A stretch of DNA of 12,001 nucleotides from an uncultured bacterium (GTDB lineage Bacteria > Actinomycetota > Coriobacteriia > Coriobacteriales > Coriobacteriaceae): contig CAJMRN010000057.1 of assembly GCA_905215815.1 (NCBI GenBank), positions 1 through 12,001 of the forward strand, written 5' to 3'. The notes beneath the pieces were generated by a model. That model saw nothing but the letters and a program-made list of their open reading frames with translations, did no database searches and was not told the DNA's origin. The translations under genes and the position numbers were made by a program. Below are positions 1 to 6,656 of this stretch, piece after piece. Each line of letters begins with the position of its first letter. The stretch's first letter is position 1.

Positions 1-1976
1 CCAAGTGCCAGCGAGGACTTTCCCGATCCCGATACGCCGGTTACGACGGTAAGCGTGCCAAATTCAATCTTGGCGGTAACGTTTTTGAGGTTGTTGGCAC
101 ATGCGCCCGTAATCTTAAGACAACCACGTCCGGGGTTACGACGTTCATCGGGAACTCGAATCATTCGCTTGCCGGTCAGATAGGCGCCCGTCATTGATTC
201 GGGACACGCCATGATGTCAGCGGGCGTTCCCGCGGCGACTACGTGCCCACCGTTGACGCCCGCACCCGGCCCCATATCGATCACATAGTCGGCAGCGCGA
301 ATCGTGTCCTCATCGTGCTCAACGACGATAACGGTGTTGCCGATATCGCGCAGACGCTCGAGCGTCTTGATCAGCCGCTCGTTGTCGCGCTGGTGAAGGC
401 CAATCGAAGGCTCGTCCAGAATATAGAGAACGCCCATGAGGCCAGCACCGATCTGCGTAGCCAGGCGAATGCGCTGCGCCTCACCGCCGGAAAGCGTCGC
501 CGAAGCACGATCGAGCGTCAGATAATCAAGGCCGACATCAACCAGAAAACGCAGGCGTTCCAGGATTTCCTTGACGATACGACCGCCGATAAATTGTTGA
601 CGCTCGTTGAGCTCAAGGCCCTCAAAAAACTCGAGCGACTCGCGGCACGACAGGCAGCAAACCTCATAAATGGACTTGCCGCCCACGGTGACGGCGAGAA
701 TCTCGGGGCGCAGGCGAGCGCCATGGCAGCTCGAGCACGGCTCCTCGCGAATGTACTTCTCCAGGCGCGCCTTAGTGTTCTCGTTGGTCGTCTCGGTATA
801 GCGCTCGTACAGGATATTGCGCACGCCCGAAAACTTGGTGTCCCACTGACTGCGACGACCGTCGAGCTTTTGATAGTCGACCGAAATCTTCTTGTCGCCC
901 ATACCATCCAAAAATGCACGGCGCACCCGCGGAGGTAGGTCTTCCCACGGTGTATCCGCGCTCACCTTAAAGTGCTTACAGACCGCGGCGAAGATCTGGG
1001 GGTAGTAGTTCGAATTGCCGAACAGGCTTCCAAAGACCCCATCGGCAATCGACTTCGACGGGTCCTCAATCAGCGCCTCGGCATCGACCGTTTTCTTAAA
1101 GCCCAGACCATCGCACTCAGGACATGCGCCATAGGGAGCGTTGAACGAAAAGTCGCGGGGTTGCAGGTCGTCGATGGAGTGCCCGTGCTCCGGGCACGCC
1201 AGAGCCAACGAATACTCCAGAAGCTCGCCCTCGGTCCCCTCGGGAGCATCACGATCGGGCAGCATGTACACGTTTACATTGCCGTGAGCCAGCGCGGTCG
1301 CCTGCTCAACAGACTCGGCGATACGGCCCAGAGAGTTCTCACGGATCACGATGCGATCGACCACGACCTCGATATCGTGCTTGAACTTTTTGTCCAGATC
1401 GATAGGGTCGTCGAGCGAGCGCACTTCGCCGTCAACTCGCACGCGGCTAAAGCCCTCGGCGCGAAGGTCCTCAAACAGTTTGGTGTACTCGCCTTTTCGC
1501 CCGCGCACCACCGGTGCCAGCACAAACGCGCGGCGGTCCTCCCCCGCCGCCAAGACCTTGTCGGCAACCTGGTCGGTCGTCTGGCGCTCAATGACGCGGC
1601 CGCATTCGGGACAGTGCGGGGTGCCCACACGGGCGAACAGCAGGCGCAGATAGTCATAAATCTCGGTTACGGTGCCAACCGTCGAGCGAGGGTTTTTAGA
1701 CGTCGTCTTTTGGTCGATCGACACCGCCGGCGAAAGGCCGTCGATTGAATCCAAGTCGGGTTTGTCCATCTGGCCCAAGAACTGGCGCGCATAGCTCGAA
1801 AGGCTCTCGACGTATCGACGCTGGCCCTCGGCATAGATAGTGTCAAATGCCAGCGAACTCTTGCCCGAGCCCGAAAGACCGGTAATGACCACGAGCTCGT
1901 CGCGCGGGATGGAAACATCGATATTGCGCAGGTTGTGTTCGCGCGCACCACGGATAACAATAGAAGAATCAGACAT
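1..1976 (-). CDS. uvrA: UvrA, excinuclease ABC subunit A (C-terminal part cut off by window edge)
   Basis: UvrA is the DNA-damage sensor of nucleotide excision repair: a dimeric cytoplasmic ABC-type ATPase that loads UvrB onto lesions. About 658 codons are present, against a usual length of about 940-950, so the last third lies outside the window. The protein begins MSDSSIVIRGAREHNLRNI, the canonical UvrA opening. The first Walker A (GLSGSGKSS) is near residue 33. Zinc-binding cysteine groups are visible as CPECG (about residue 123), a CPEH...CPEC pair in the middle, and CSSCHGARL. An ABC signature LSGGEAQRIRL lies near residue 495, followed by a Walker B ILDEPSIGLHQRDN. The reading frame stops at the edge directly after the second Walker A (GVSGSGKSS). 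The start is set by AAGGAG at 1982-1987, five bases before ATG. It is transcribed away from the ltaS-like gene. A LexA-box candidate lies 62 bases upstream of the ATG. No frameshift was seen in the parts I translated. Confidence 0.97.
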   Translation of the reverse strand, partial: MSDSSIVIRGAREHNLRNIDVSIPRDELVVITGLSGSGKSSLAFDTIYAEGQRRYVESLSSYARQFLGQMDKPDLDSIDGLSPAVSIDQKTTSKNPRSTVGTVTEIYDYLRLLFARVGTPHCPECGRVIERQTTDQVADKVLAAGEDRRAFVLAPVVRGRKGEYTKLFEDLRAEGFSRVRVDGEVRSLDDPIDLDKKFKHDIEVVVDRIVIRENSLGRIAESVEQATALAHGNVNVYMLPDRDAPEGTEGELLEYSLALACPEHGHSIDDLQPRDFSFNAPYGACPECDGLGFKKTVDAEALIEDPSKSIADGVFGSLFGNSNYYPQIFAAVCKHFKVSADTPWEDLPPRVRRAFLDGMGDKKISVDYQKLDGRRSQWDTKFSGVRNILYERYTETTNENTKARLEKYIREEPCSSCHGARLRPEILAVTVGGKSIYEVCCLSCRESLEFFEGLELNERQQFIGGRIVKEILERLRFLVDVGLDYLTLDRASATLSGGEAQRIRLATQIGAGLMGVLYILDEPSIGLHQRDNERLIKTLERLRDIGNTVIVVEHDEDTIRAADYVIDMGPGAGVNGGHVVAAGTPADIMACPESMTGAYLTGKRMIRVPDERRNPGRGCLKITGACANNLKNVTAKIEFGTLTVVTGVSGSGKSSLAL

Positions 1977-2037
1977 GGAAGCTCCTTGCCTCCTATAACC
2001 TCAAATCACACTGTCGATGAGTTTAGCGCACTCAACG

Positions 2038-2051
2038 CGCACAGATGTTCG
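2038..2051. promoter_or_regulatory. Candidate LexA/DinR (SOS) box upstream of uvrA
   Basis: The plus-strand bases CGCACAGATGTTCG match 13 of 14 positions of the Gram-positive SOS box consensus CGAACRNRYGTTYG; the only mismatch is the third base. The site ends 62 bases before the uvrA ATG. On the uvrA strand it is followed two bases later by a TTGAGT (2030-2035) that could be a -35 element. A fitting -10 is weak (TGTGAT at 2005-2010, spacing 19). uvrA is a classic LexA target, so LexA repression of uvrA is a reasonable inference. The site lies between divergent genes and could also touch the ltaS-like gene. Confidence 0.55.
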
Positions 2052-2081
2052 TAATACAAGATTCGCAGACCTTTTGCTCTG

Positions 2082-2094
2082 TCTGTCCGACAGA
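2082..2094. repeat. 13-bp palindrome in the uvrA/ltaS-like intergenic region
   Basis: TCTGTC-C-GACAGA is a perfect inverted repeat with a one-base centre, 78 bases upstream of the ltaS-like start codon. It does not extend beyond six base pairs per arm, so it is too short for a terminator. It could be a DNA-binding operator, but no regulator can be named from the sequence. Confidence 0.35.
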
Positions 2095-2161
2095 ACACTT
2101 TTCCGATTTGCGCGAAAACGTTACGGTAATCAACCAGTAGTACTCTTAAATGCTCTTAACC

Positions 2162-2166
2162 GAGGA
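2162..2166 (+). promoter_or_regulatory. Ribosome binding site that sets the ltaS-like start
   Basis: GAGGA lies six bases before the ATG at 2173. The in-frame ATG at 2017 has no Shine-Dalgarno-like sequence in front of it and would add a hydrophilic stretch covering the intergenic operator region, so 2173 is preferred. Confidence 0.65.
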
Positions 2167-2172
2167 CCTCTC

Positions 2173-4326
2173 ATGACCGAAGACATGCCCCTTGAAATCA
2201 CTCCGCGCGAAATGGCCAATCTACCTATATTCATTGCCGCCCTTATCGTGGCCGCTGTTGTCGCGCGCATATGTGTTTCAGCCAAACGAAAGGAGCCGGC
2301 GCCCGTTTTTCGCGCTCTTTGGTGCGCGACGCTCCTCATCCCCCTTGGCGTAGTTGCGGCATGGATTGCCAATCAGCTGCTCGTAAATGAGGGCAATTCC
2401 CTGTGGATTCTGTCTTATTCCGCACTCGGCGCTGCCGCAGTCGCCCTCCTTGTCGAGCCCCTTGTTTCGGGGCTCATCAATCAAACAGATGTCGCAACTG
2501 GAACGGTTGCCTGCATATGCCGCGACATTATCATCATCGCAGCAGTTGCGATCCTGTCGTTCGTTTCGCTCGAAATCGCCTGCAATGAAACCTTTTACCG
2601 AATTCCTGCCAACTCGTTCGGCTTTTCCGTTGGATTACTTGCGTCGATTCTTCTGTCCCTTTATTTGTTAGGGCAGCGACACGGAGGGGCGATGGTCCTC
2701 GTGCCCGTCGCCTGTTGCATTCTTGGTATTGCCGAGCACTTTGTTATGACGTTTAAAGGCGAGGCCATCCTGCCGAGCGACATTTTGGCATTGGGCACCG
2801 CAATGGAAGTAAGTGAGGGATATGAGTTCACCTTCACTGCAGGAATTGTCACCTCGCTCGCGTTACTCGAAATCTCTCTTGGACTGCTTTCCCTCATTCG
2901 ACCGCGAAAACTCAGCACGCCGGCTCATGTTCTTCCTGCCATCGCCGGAAACCTCTGTGCCTTTCTTCTCGTGAGCGTGATAAGCCTTTTGGGTTTTTCC
3001 AGTATCGACTTAGAGCAGGCACTGAATTTTGGATTTGACCGCTGGCAGCCCATCTGTACATATGTTTCACAGGGCTTTATCACATCGTTTACCGAGATGG
3101 TCAACGAGTTGCCAATTGAAAAGCCCGAGGGCTATACACCTGATGAGGCTAAAAATATCGAGCAAGAGCTTGTTGCCGCCTATGACAGCACCTACGGCTC
3201 CAGCGAGCAACGCGCCGCGGCCGTTGCCCAATTCAATGAGATCAAACCAACGGTCATCGCCGTCATGAATGAGAGTTTCACCGACCTATCGTGCTTCGAA
3301 CAGCTCAAGGCTGCCGGATACTTCGGCCCCAACTTCTATAATTCCCTTCCCGACACACTTGTGCGCGGCACCATGCTTGCCTCGGTCACAGGGGGCGGAA
3401 CGGCCAACTCCGAATTCGAATTTTTAACGGGGGCTACAACGGCCTTTGTCGGAGTCGGCAAAATCCCCTATCAGCTTTATCAGATGAGCGATGTTGATAG
3501 CCTGGCAAAAGACCTTAAAGAGCTTGGGTACGTCGCCACCGCCATGCACCCCCAAAATCCCGTCAACTACCACCGAGATAAAATCTATCAGCAGCTCGGC
3601 TTTGGAGAATTTCTTTCAATCGACGATTTTGGAGACGCGCCCTATTACCACAACGGTGTATGCGACTACGTCACCTACGACAAAATACTTGAACTGCTCA
3701 GGACCGACGAAAGGCCGCAGTTCATCTTTGATGTAACGATGCAAAATCATGGCGGATACGAAATCGGGTCCGTTCCCGCAGAAGAGCTTACGAATTATTG
3801 GGTCGATGGTGCCAGCGAGAACACCAATGCCATGCTCAATACGTACCTGACCTGCATCAACGCATCCGACCGAGATCTCGAGTCTTTTATCAACGAACTC
3901 CGCAATATCGGCCGACCGGTCGTTCTCGTCTTTTTTGGCGACCATCAGCCCAGTATCGCAACAAGTCTCAACGACGAGCTGTATCCGCAGGAAGACACGG
4001 CGAGCCACGCTTTCCGCGTTCATCAATCAACGTATTTTGTCTGGGCAAACTACGAAATCGCTGGTAACAATGAACTCAATGTTTACGATACGGTCGGAGC
4101 CAACGAGATTGCAGCCATAGCCCTTAATAAGATCGGCGCCCCGCTCACCGACTACCAAAAGGCCTTGCTTGCAACAAGGTCGGACATACCGTCCATCAAC
4201 GTCGCCGGCTATCTCGGCGCCGATGGGCTGCGTTATGACCTCGAATCGGAGGACAGCCCCTATACGTCAACTATCGACAAGCTACAGCGCGTCCAATATC
4301 TTGAGTTTGCCACAAAGGTGCAATAG
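2173..4326 (+). CDS. LTA synthase-type phosphoglycerol transferase (sulfatase-fold, polytopic membrane protein)
   Basis: This is a 717-residue membrane enzyme of the LtaS/alkaline-phosphatase superfamily. Family members transfer glycerol phosphate from phosphatidylglycerol to envelope glycolipids or glycans outside the membrane. Roughly eight hydrophobic segments occupy residues 15-275, followed by a linker and an extracellular sulfatase-fold domain from about residue 360. Catalytic residues can be mapped onto S. aureus LtaS: E367 in MNESF (metal), T410 in GGGTANSEFEF (nucleophile), H526 in MQNHGGYE, and D590/H591 in FFGDHQPS. The T-to-H spacing (116) equals that of T300-H416 in LtaS. So the active site looks intact; whether the product is true lipoteichoic acid or another phosphoglycerol polymer cannot be told. 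The membrane part is longer than the five segments of classical LtaS. The start at 2173 has an RBS and removes a spurious 52-residue extension. The gene is divergent from uvrA and 147 bases upstream of mrp; no clear terminator or strong promoter was seen for it. Confidence 0.9.
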   Translation: MTEDMPLEITPREMANLPIFIAALIVAAVVARICVSAKRKEPAPVFRALWCATLLIPLGVVAAWIANQLLVNEGNSLWILSYSALGAAAVALLVEPLVSGLINQTDVATGTVACICRDIIIIAAVAILSFVSLEIACNETFYRIPANSFGFSVGLLASILLSLYLLGQRHGGAMVLVPVACCILGIAEHFVMTFKGEAILPSDILALGTAMEVSEGYEFTFTAGIVTSLALLEISLGLLSLIRPRKLSTPAHVLPAIAGNLCAFLLVSVISLLGFSSIDLEQALNFGFDRWQPICTYVSQGFITSFTEMVNELPIEKPEGYTPDEAKNIEQELVAAYDSTYGSSEQRAAAVAQFNEIKPTVIAVMNESFTDLSCFEQLKAAGYFGPNFYNSLPDTLVRGTMLASVTGGGTANSEFEFLTGATTAFVGVGKIPYQLYQMSDVDSLAKDLKELGYVATAMHPQNPVNYHRDKIYQQLGFGEFLSIDDFGDAPYYHNGVCDYVTYDKILELLRTDERPQFIFDVTMQNHGGYEIGSVPAEELTNYWVDGASENTNAMLNTYLTCINASDRDLESFINELRNIGRPVVLVFFGDHQPSIATSLNDELYPQEDTASHAFRVHQSTYFVWANYEIAGNNELNVYDTVGANEIAAIALNKIGAPLTDYQKALLATRSDIPSINVAGYLGADGLRYDLESEDSPYTSTIDKLQRVQYLEFATKVQ

Positions 4327-4386
4327 GCCCGACTATTCACGACGTGCTATCAAACAGCCGAGGTGATACAGCTAGGTACACCACGA

Positions 4387-4416
4387 ATGACTCTTGCTTG
4401 CAAACGAGGGTACAAT
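4387..4416 (+). promoter_or_regulatory. Candidate promoter of the mrp operon
   Basis: ATGACT (4387-4392) and TACAAT (4411-4416) are separated by 18 bases. They match the sigma-70-type -35 and -10 consensus at 4 of 6 and 5 of 6 positions. Transcription would start near 4423, about 50 bases before the mrp ATG and just ahead of a 16-bp palindrome. Confidence 0.5.
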
Positions 4417-4434
4417 GACGCTCGTGTCACATCG

Positions 4435-4450
4435 TGGGACCCTGGTCCCA
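4435..4450. repeat. 16-bp palindrome in the mrp leader (possible operator)
   Basis: TGGGACC-CT-GGTCCCA is a perfect inverted repeat with seven base pairs per arm. It lies between the candidate -10 box and the ribosome binding site of mrp, at about +12 to +27 of the predicted transcript. The two-base centre makes a stable RNA hairpin loop unlikely, and there is no U-run after it, so a protein-binding operator is the better reading. The cognate regulator is unknown. Confidence 0.45.
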
Positions 4451-4461
4451 ACATAATTGAT

Positions 4462-4467
4462 AAGGAG
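4462..4467 (+). promoter_or_regulatory. Ribosome binding site that sets the mrp start
   Basis: AAGGAG lies six bases before the ATG at 4474. It argues against an in-frame upstream start at 4363, which would run through the promoter and palindrome and lacks a Shine-Dalgarno sequence. Confidence 0.75.
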
Positions 4468-4473
4468 TCTTAT

Positions 4474-5304
4474 ATGGGTTGCGAGCACGCACAGGCAGCC
4501 GGCGGGCAAACGTCGCCGTCGCAATTTGAGGAAAATACGCTGTCCGAGGTCAAGCGCGTTATCGCCGTGCTTTCCGGCAAGGGCGGCGTCGGCAAGTCAT
4601 TCGTCACCGGCGCCATCGCCACGGAGCTTTCCCGCCACGGTCACAAGGTCGGCGTCCTCGATGCCGATATTACCGGCCCCTCTATCCCTAAGATGTTCGG
4701 CATGAGCGGACGTCACGTCCATGCCCTCGGCAACCTTATGCTGCCCGAAATCTCCGAGCACGGCGTCAAGGTTATGAGCTCTAATCTGCTGCTTCAAAAC
4801 GAAACCGACCCCGTCCTCTGGCGCGGTCCGGTTATCGCGGGTGCCATCAGGCAGTTCTGGAGCGAAACCTCATGGGGTCCCATCGACTACCTGCTGGTCG
4901 ACATGCCTCCGGGAACGGGCGACGTCGCCCTCACCGTCTTCCAGTCGCTGCCCGTCGATGGCATCGTCATCGTCACGAGCCCGCAGGATCTGGTCTCGAT
5001 GATCGTCGCCAAGGCGGTCAACATGGCCGAGAAGATGAACGTGCCCATTCTGGGAATCGTCGAAAACATGAGCTATATCGAGTGCCCCGATTGCGGCAAG
5101 AAGATCGAAGTCTTTGGCAAGAGCAAGCTCCCCGAGGTCGCCGAGCGTTACAACCTCGAGATCCTAGGGCAGCTTCCCATCAATCCGGCACTCGCCGAGG
5201 CTTGCGACAAGGGAGAGGTTGAGACCGCACTGCCCGACGGTATGCTGCCCCAAGCCGTCTCTGCTGTCGAGGCCATTGCCCCGCACGAGACCGCCGAGGC
5301 CTAA
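4474..5304 (+). CDS. mrp: Mrp/NBP35-family Fe-S cluster carrier ATPase
   Basis: This is a 276-residue cytoplasmic P-loop NTPase of the Mrp/ApbC/NBP35 family, which binds a [4Fe-4S] cluster at a dimer interface and passes it to target enzymes. The deviant Walker A GKGGVGKS is at residues 35-42 (both lysines present), DADITGPSIPKMFG at about 64-78, and VDMPPGTGD around residue 146. The paired cluster ligands C204 and C207 lie in ECPDCGKKIEVFG. It lacks the N-terminal DUF59 domain of longer Mrp proteins. It has a short N-tail with one cysteine (C3) beside a histidine, not the multi-cysteine tail of Nbp35. The start at 4474 is fixed by AAGGAG. Its stop codon is followed at once by the GTG of the next flavoprotein gene, indicating one transcript. 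The candidate promoter and palindrome upstream suggest it is the first gene of its own operon. Confidence 0.93.
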   Translation: MGCEHAQAAGGQTSPSQFEENTLSEVKRVIAVLSGKGGVGKSFVTGAIATELSRHGHKVGVLDADITGPSIPKMFGMSGRHVHALGNLMLPEISEHGVKVMSSNLLLQNETDPVLWRGPVIAGAIRQFWSETSWGPIDYLLVDMPPGTGDVALTVFQSLPVDGIVIVTSPQDLVSMIVAKAVNMAEKMNVPILGIVENMSYIECPDCGKKIEVFGKSKLPEVAERYNLEILGQLPINPALAEACDKGEVETALPDGMLPQAVSAVEAIAPHETAEA

Positions 5305-6576
5305 GTGAACACAAACGCCTCCTATGACGTCTTGGTAATCGGCGGCGGGGCCTCGGGTCTCGCCGCCGCCATTACGGCCGCACGCGCAGGCAAAAGCGTC
5401 TGCATCGTTGAGCGCGATGTTGCCTGCGGCCTTAAACTCCTTGCGACCGGCAACGGCCGCTGCAACCTTTCCAACGAATCAATTGATTTCCAGCGATACA
5501 ACCGCCCCGCATTCGTCGAATCCGTCATGGGTCCCCAGCCTGAGCAAGAGCTCGGCAGTTTCTTCTCCTCGCTGGGCATCATGACGACCTCCGAGGAGGG
5601 CCGGCTGTATCCGCGCTCCCTTCGTGCCGAATCGGTGCGCGATACGCTTCTCAACGCTTGCAATCACCTGGATATCACCTTGATCTGTGGAGCAAACGTT
5701 GCCTCGGCATTCAAAGCCCCCGAGGGCTGGACACTCCAAATAGACCGTCCTGCGCGAACACTCAAGGCAAAAAAGCACGACGACCGAAAATCGGAACTCC
5801 GCTCGCTTCGGAAGGCGCTTGCCGACACCCCTCGCAAGAACGAGACGCTGCAGGCAAAGGCCGTAATTATCGCTACGGGCGGCAGCCCCGCCGACATCGC
5901 GAAGACGTTCAATCTTTCCCTCACACCGCAGCGCCCCGTCCTCTGCCCCGTGTCGGCATCGGTCTTCGGCGACCAGGCTGCGCTCAAGACGCTGGATGGT
6001 CTGCGCGTCCGCGCCCGTTTGACGCTCACCCGCAATCACGAGGAACTCTGGCGCGAAGACGGCGAAGCGCTCTTCCGAACCTTTGGTATCTCGGGCGTTG
6101 CCGCCTTTAACCTCTCCCGTCGCGTCCAGCGCGGCGACACGATTCTGCTCGACTTTTTCCCCGACCTCTCCAAAGACGAGTTGCTCGATATGCTCAACCA
6201 GCGAGTTGAGTTGCTCGGCGGCTTTTCACCCCGCGACCCCCGCTGGCTCGACGGCATGCTCGCCCCGCAGCTCTCTCACGTTGTCTGCACCGCATTCGAA
6301 CAGTGCCACCCCGGGTCGCACGACGTCATCCATCTGGTCTCAATCCTCAAGCACTTTAAGCTGCTCGTCGAGGGAACGACAGAGGAGCGTTCGGCCCAGG
6401 TCACGCGCGGCGGCGCGCCCATCGAGAGCGTCTCAGCTCCCAACCTCTACGTGAGCAACGCGGCAGGCGCCCCACTTTACATCTGTGGCGAGGCACTCGA
6501 CATCGATGCCGATTGCGGCGGTTTCAACCTTGCATGGGCTTGGATCTCGGGTATTCGCGCTGCGAGCAGCCTGTAG
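5305..6576 (+). CDS. HI0933/YhiN-family FAD-binding protein (NAD(P)/FAD-dependent oxidoreductase)
   Basis: This 423-residue soluble flavoprotein belongs to the HI0933-like family, whose physiological substrates are mostly unknown. The N-terminal FAD-binding Rossmann motif GGGASGLAAAITAARAG spans residues 13-29, with the ribose-binding E36 at the end of strand two. The family hallmark KLLATGNGRCNLSN is at 44-57. A second dinucleotide-fold motif VIIATGG is near 188-193, and the C-terminal CGGFNLAWAWISG signature closes the FAD site. Oddities: a lysine/arginine-rich segment occupies roughly residues 148-185, and the GS-G-GY loop that usually follows ATGG is absent, the sequence going directly to SPADIAKTF. 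The gene starts with GTG right after the mrp stop, with only a weak GAGG upstream, so translation probably depends on coupling to mrp. A role linked to Fe-S or redox metabolism is inferred only from this coupling. Confidence 0.88.
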   Translation: MNTNASYDVLVIGGGASGLAAAITAARAGKSVCIVERDVACGLKLLATGNGRCNLSNESIDFQRYNRPAFVESVMGPQPEQELGSFFSSLGIMTTSEEGRLYPRSLRAESVRDTLLNACNHLDITLICGANVASAFKAPEGWTLQIDRPARTLKAKKHDDRKSELRSLRKALADTPRKNETLQAKAVIIATGGSPADIAKTFNLSLTPQRPVLCPVSASVFGDQAALKTLDGLRVRARLTLTRNHEELWREDGEALFRTFGISGVAAFNLSRRVQRGDTILLDFFPDLSKDELLDMLNQRVELLGGFSPRDPRWLDGMLAPQLSHVVCTAFEQCHPGSHDVIHLVSILKHFKLLVEGTTEERSAQVTRGGAPIESVSAPNLYVSNAAGAPLYICGEALDIDADCGGFNLAWAWISGIRAASSL

Positions 6577-6586
6577 CAACGCAGTC

Positions 6587-6592
6587 TATAAT
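6587..6592 (+). promoter_or_regulatory. Consensus -10 element (TATAAT) upstream of the COG2509 gene
   Basis: A perfect TATAAT lies 11 bases after the stop of the HI0933-type gene. No good -35 hexamer is found 16-19 bases upstream and there is no TG extension, so promoter strength is uncertain. If active, transcription starts near 6599 and runs directly into the hairpin at 6605-6631. Confidence 0.4.
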
Positions 6593-6604
6593 CAAAATGC
6601 AATC

Positions 6605-6631
6605 GGGCCGTCTGAACTTTCCGGGCGGCCC
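6605..6631 (+). terminator. GC-rich hairpin with short U-rich tail (weak terminator or leader hairpin)
   Basis: GGGCCG (6605-6610) pairs with CGGCCC (6626-6631). The stem can be extended inward by four more pairs, two of them G-U, leaving a seven-base loop. It is followed by CCTTTCTT, a poor but recognisable U-rich tail. It may partly terminate mrp-HI0933 transcripts, or act as an attenuator for the next gene because the TATAAT just upstream would start a transcript only a few bases before the hairpin. Confidence 0.5.
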
Positions 6632-6644
6632 CTTTCTTGCATCT

Positions 6645-6650
6645 AAGGAG
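6645..6650 (+). promoter_or_regulatory. Ribosome binding site that sets the COG2509 gene start
   Basis: AAGGAG lies six bases before the ATG at 6657. This excludes the in-frame ATG at 6513, which lies inside the preceding flavoprotein gene. Confidence 0.75.
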
Positions 6651-6656
6651 ACCTCG

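Noticed and set aside
243..1748. Long plus-strand open frames (about 230 and 258 codons) opposite uvrA
   Set aside because: They lie antisense to clearly conserved UvrA motifs, have arginine/leucine-rich shadow-like composition, no ribosome binding site and no recognisable domain.
2017..2172. Extension of the ltaS-like protein to an upstream in-frame ATG
   Set aside because: No Shine-Dalgarno sequence at 2017; the added 52 residues are hydrophilic, unlike family members, and would cover the divergent regulatory region. GAGGA before 2173 supports the shorter form.
4327..4386. Terminator directly after the ltaS-like gene
   Set aside because: Only partial pairing (around GGTGATAC and GTACACC) with no U-run, so no intrinsic terminator can be supported.
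4435..4450. T-box riboswitch reading of the GGGACC/GGTCCC element
   Set aside because: It lacks the T-box AGGGTGGNACCGCG core, a specifier stem and a terminator/antiterminator pair, and the leader is too short.
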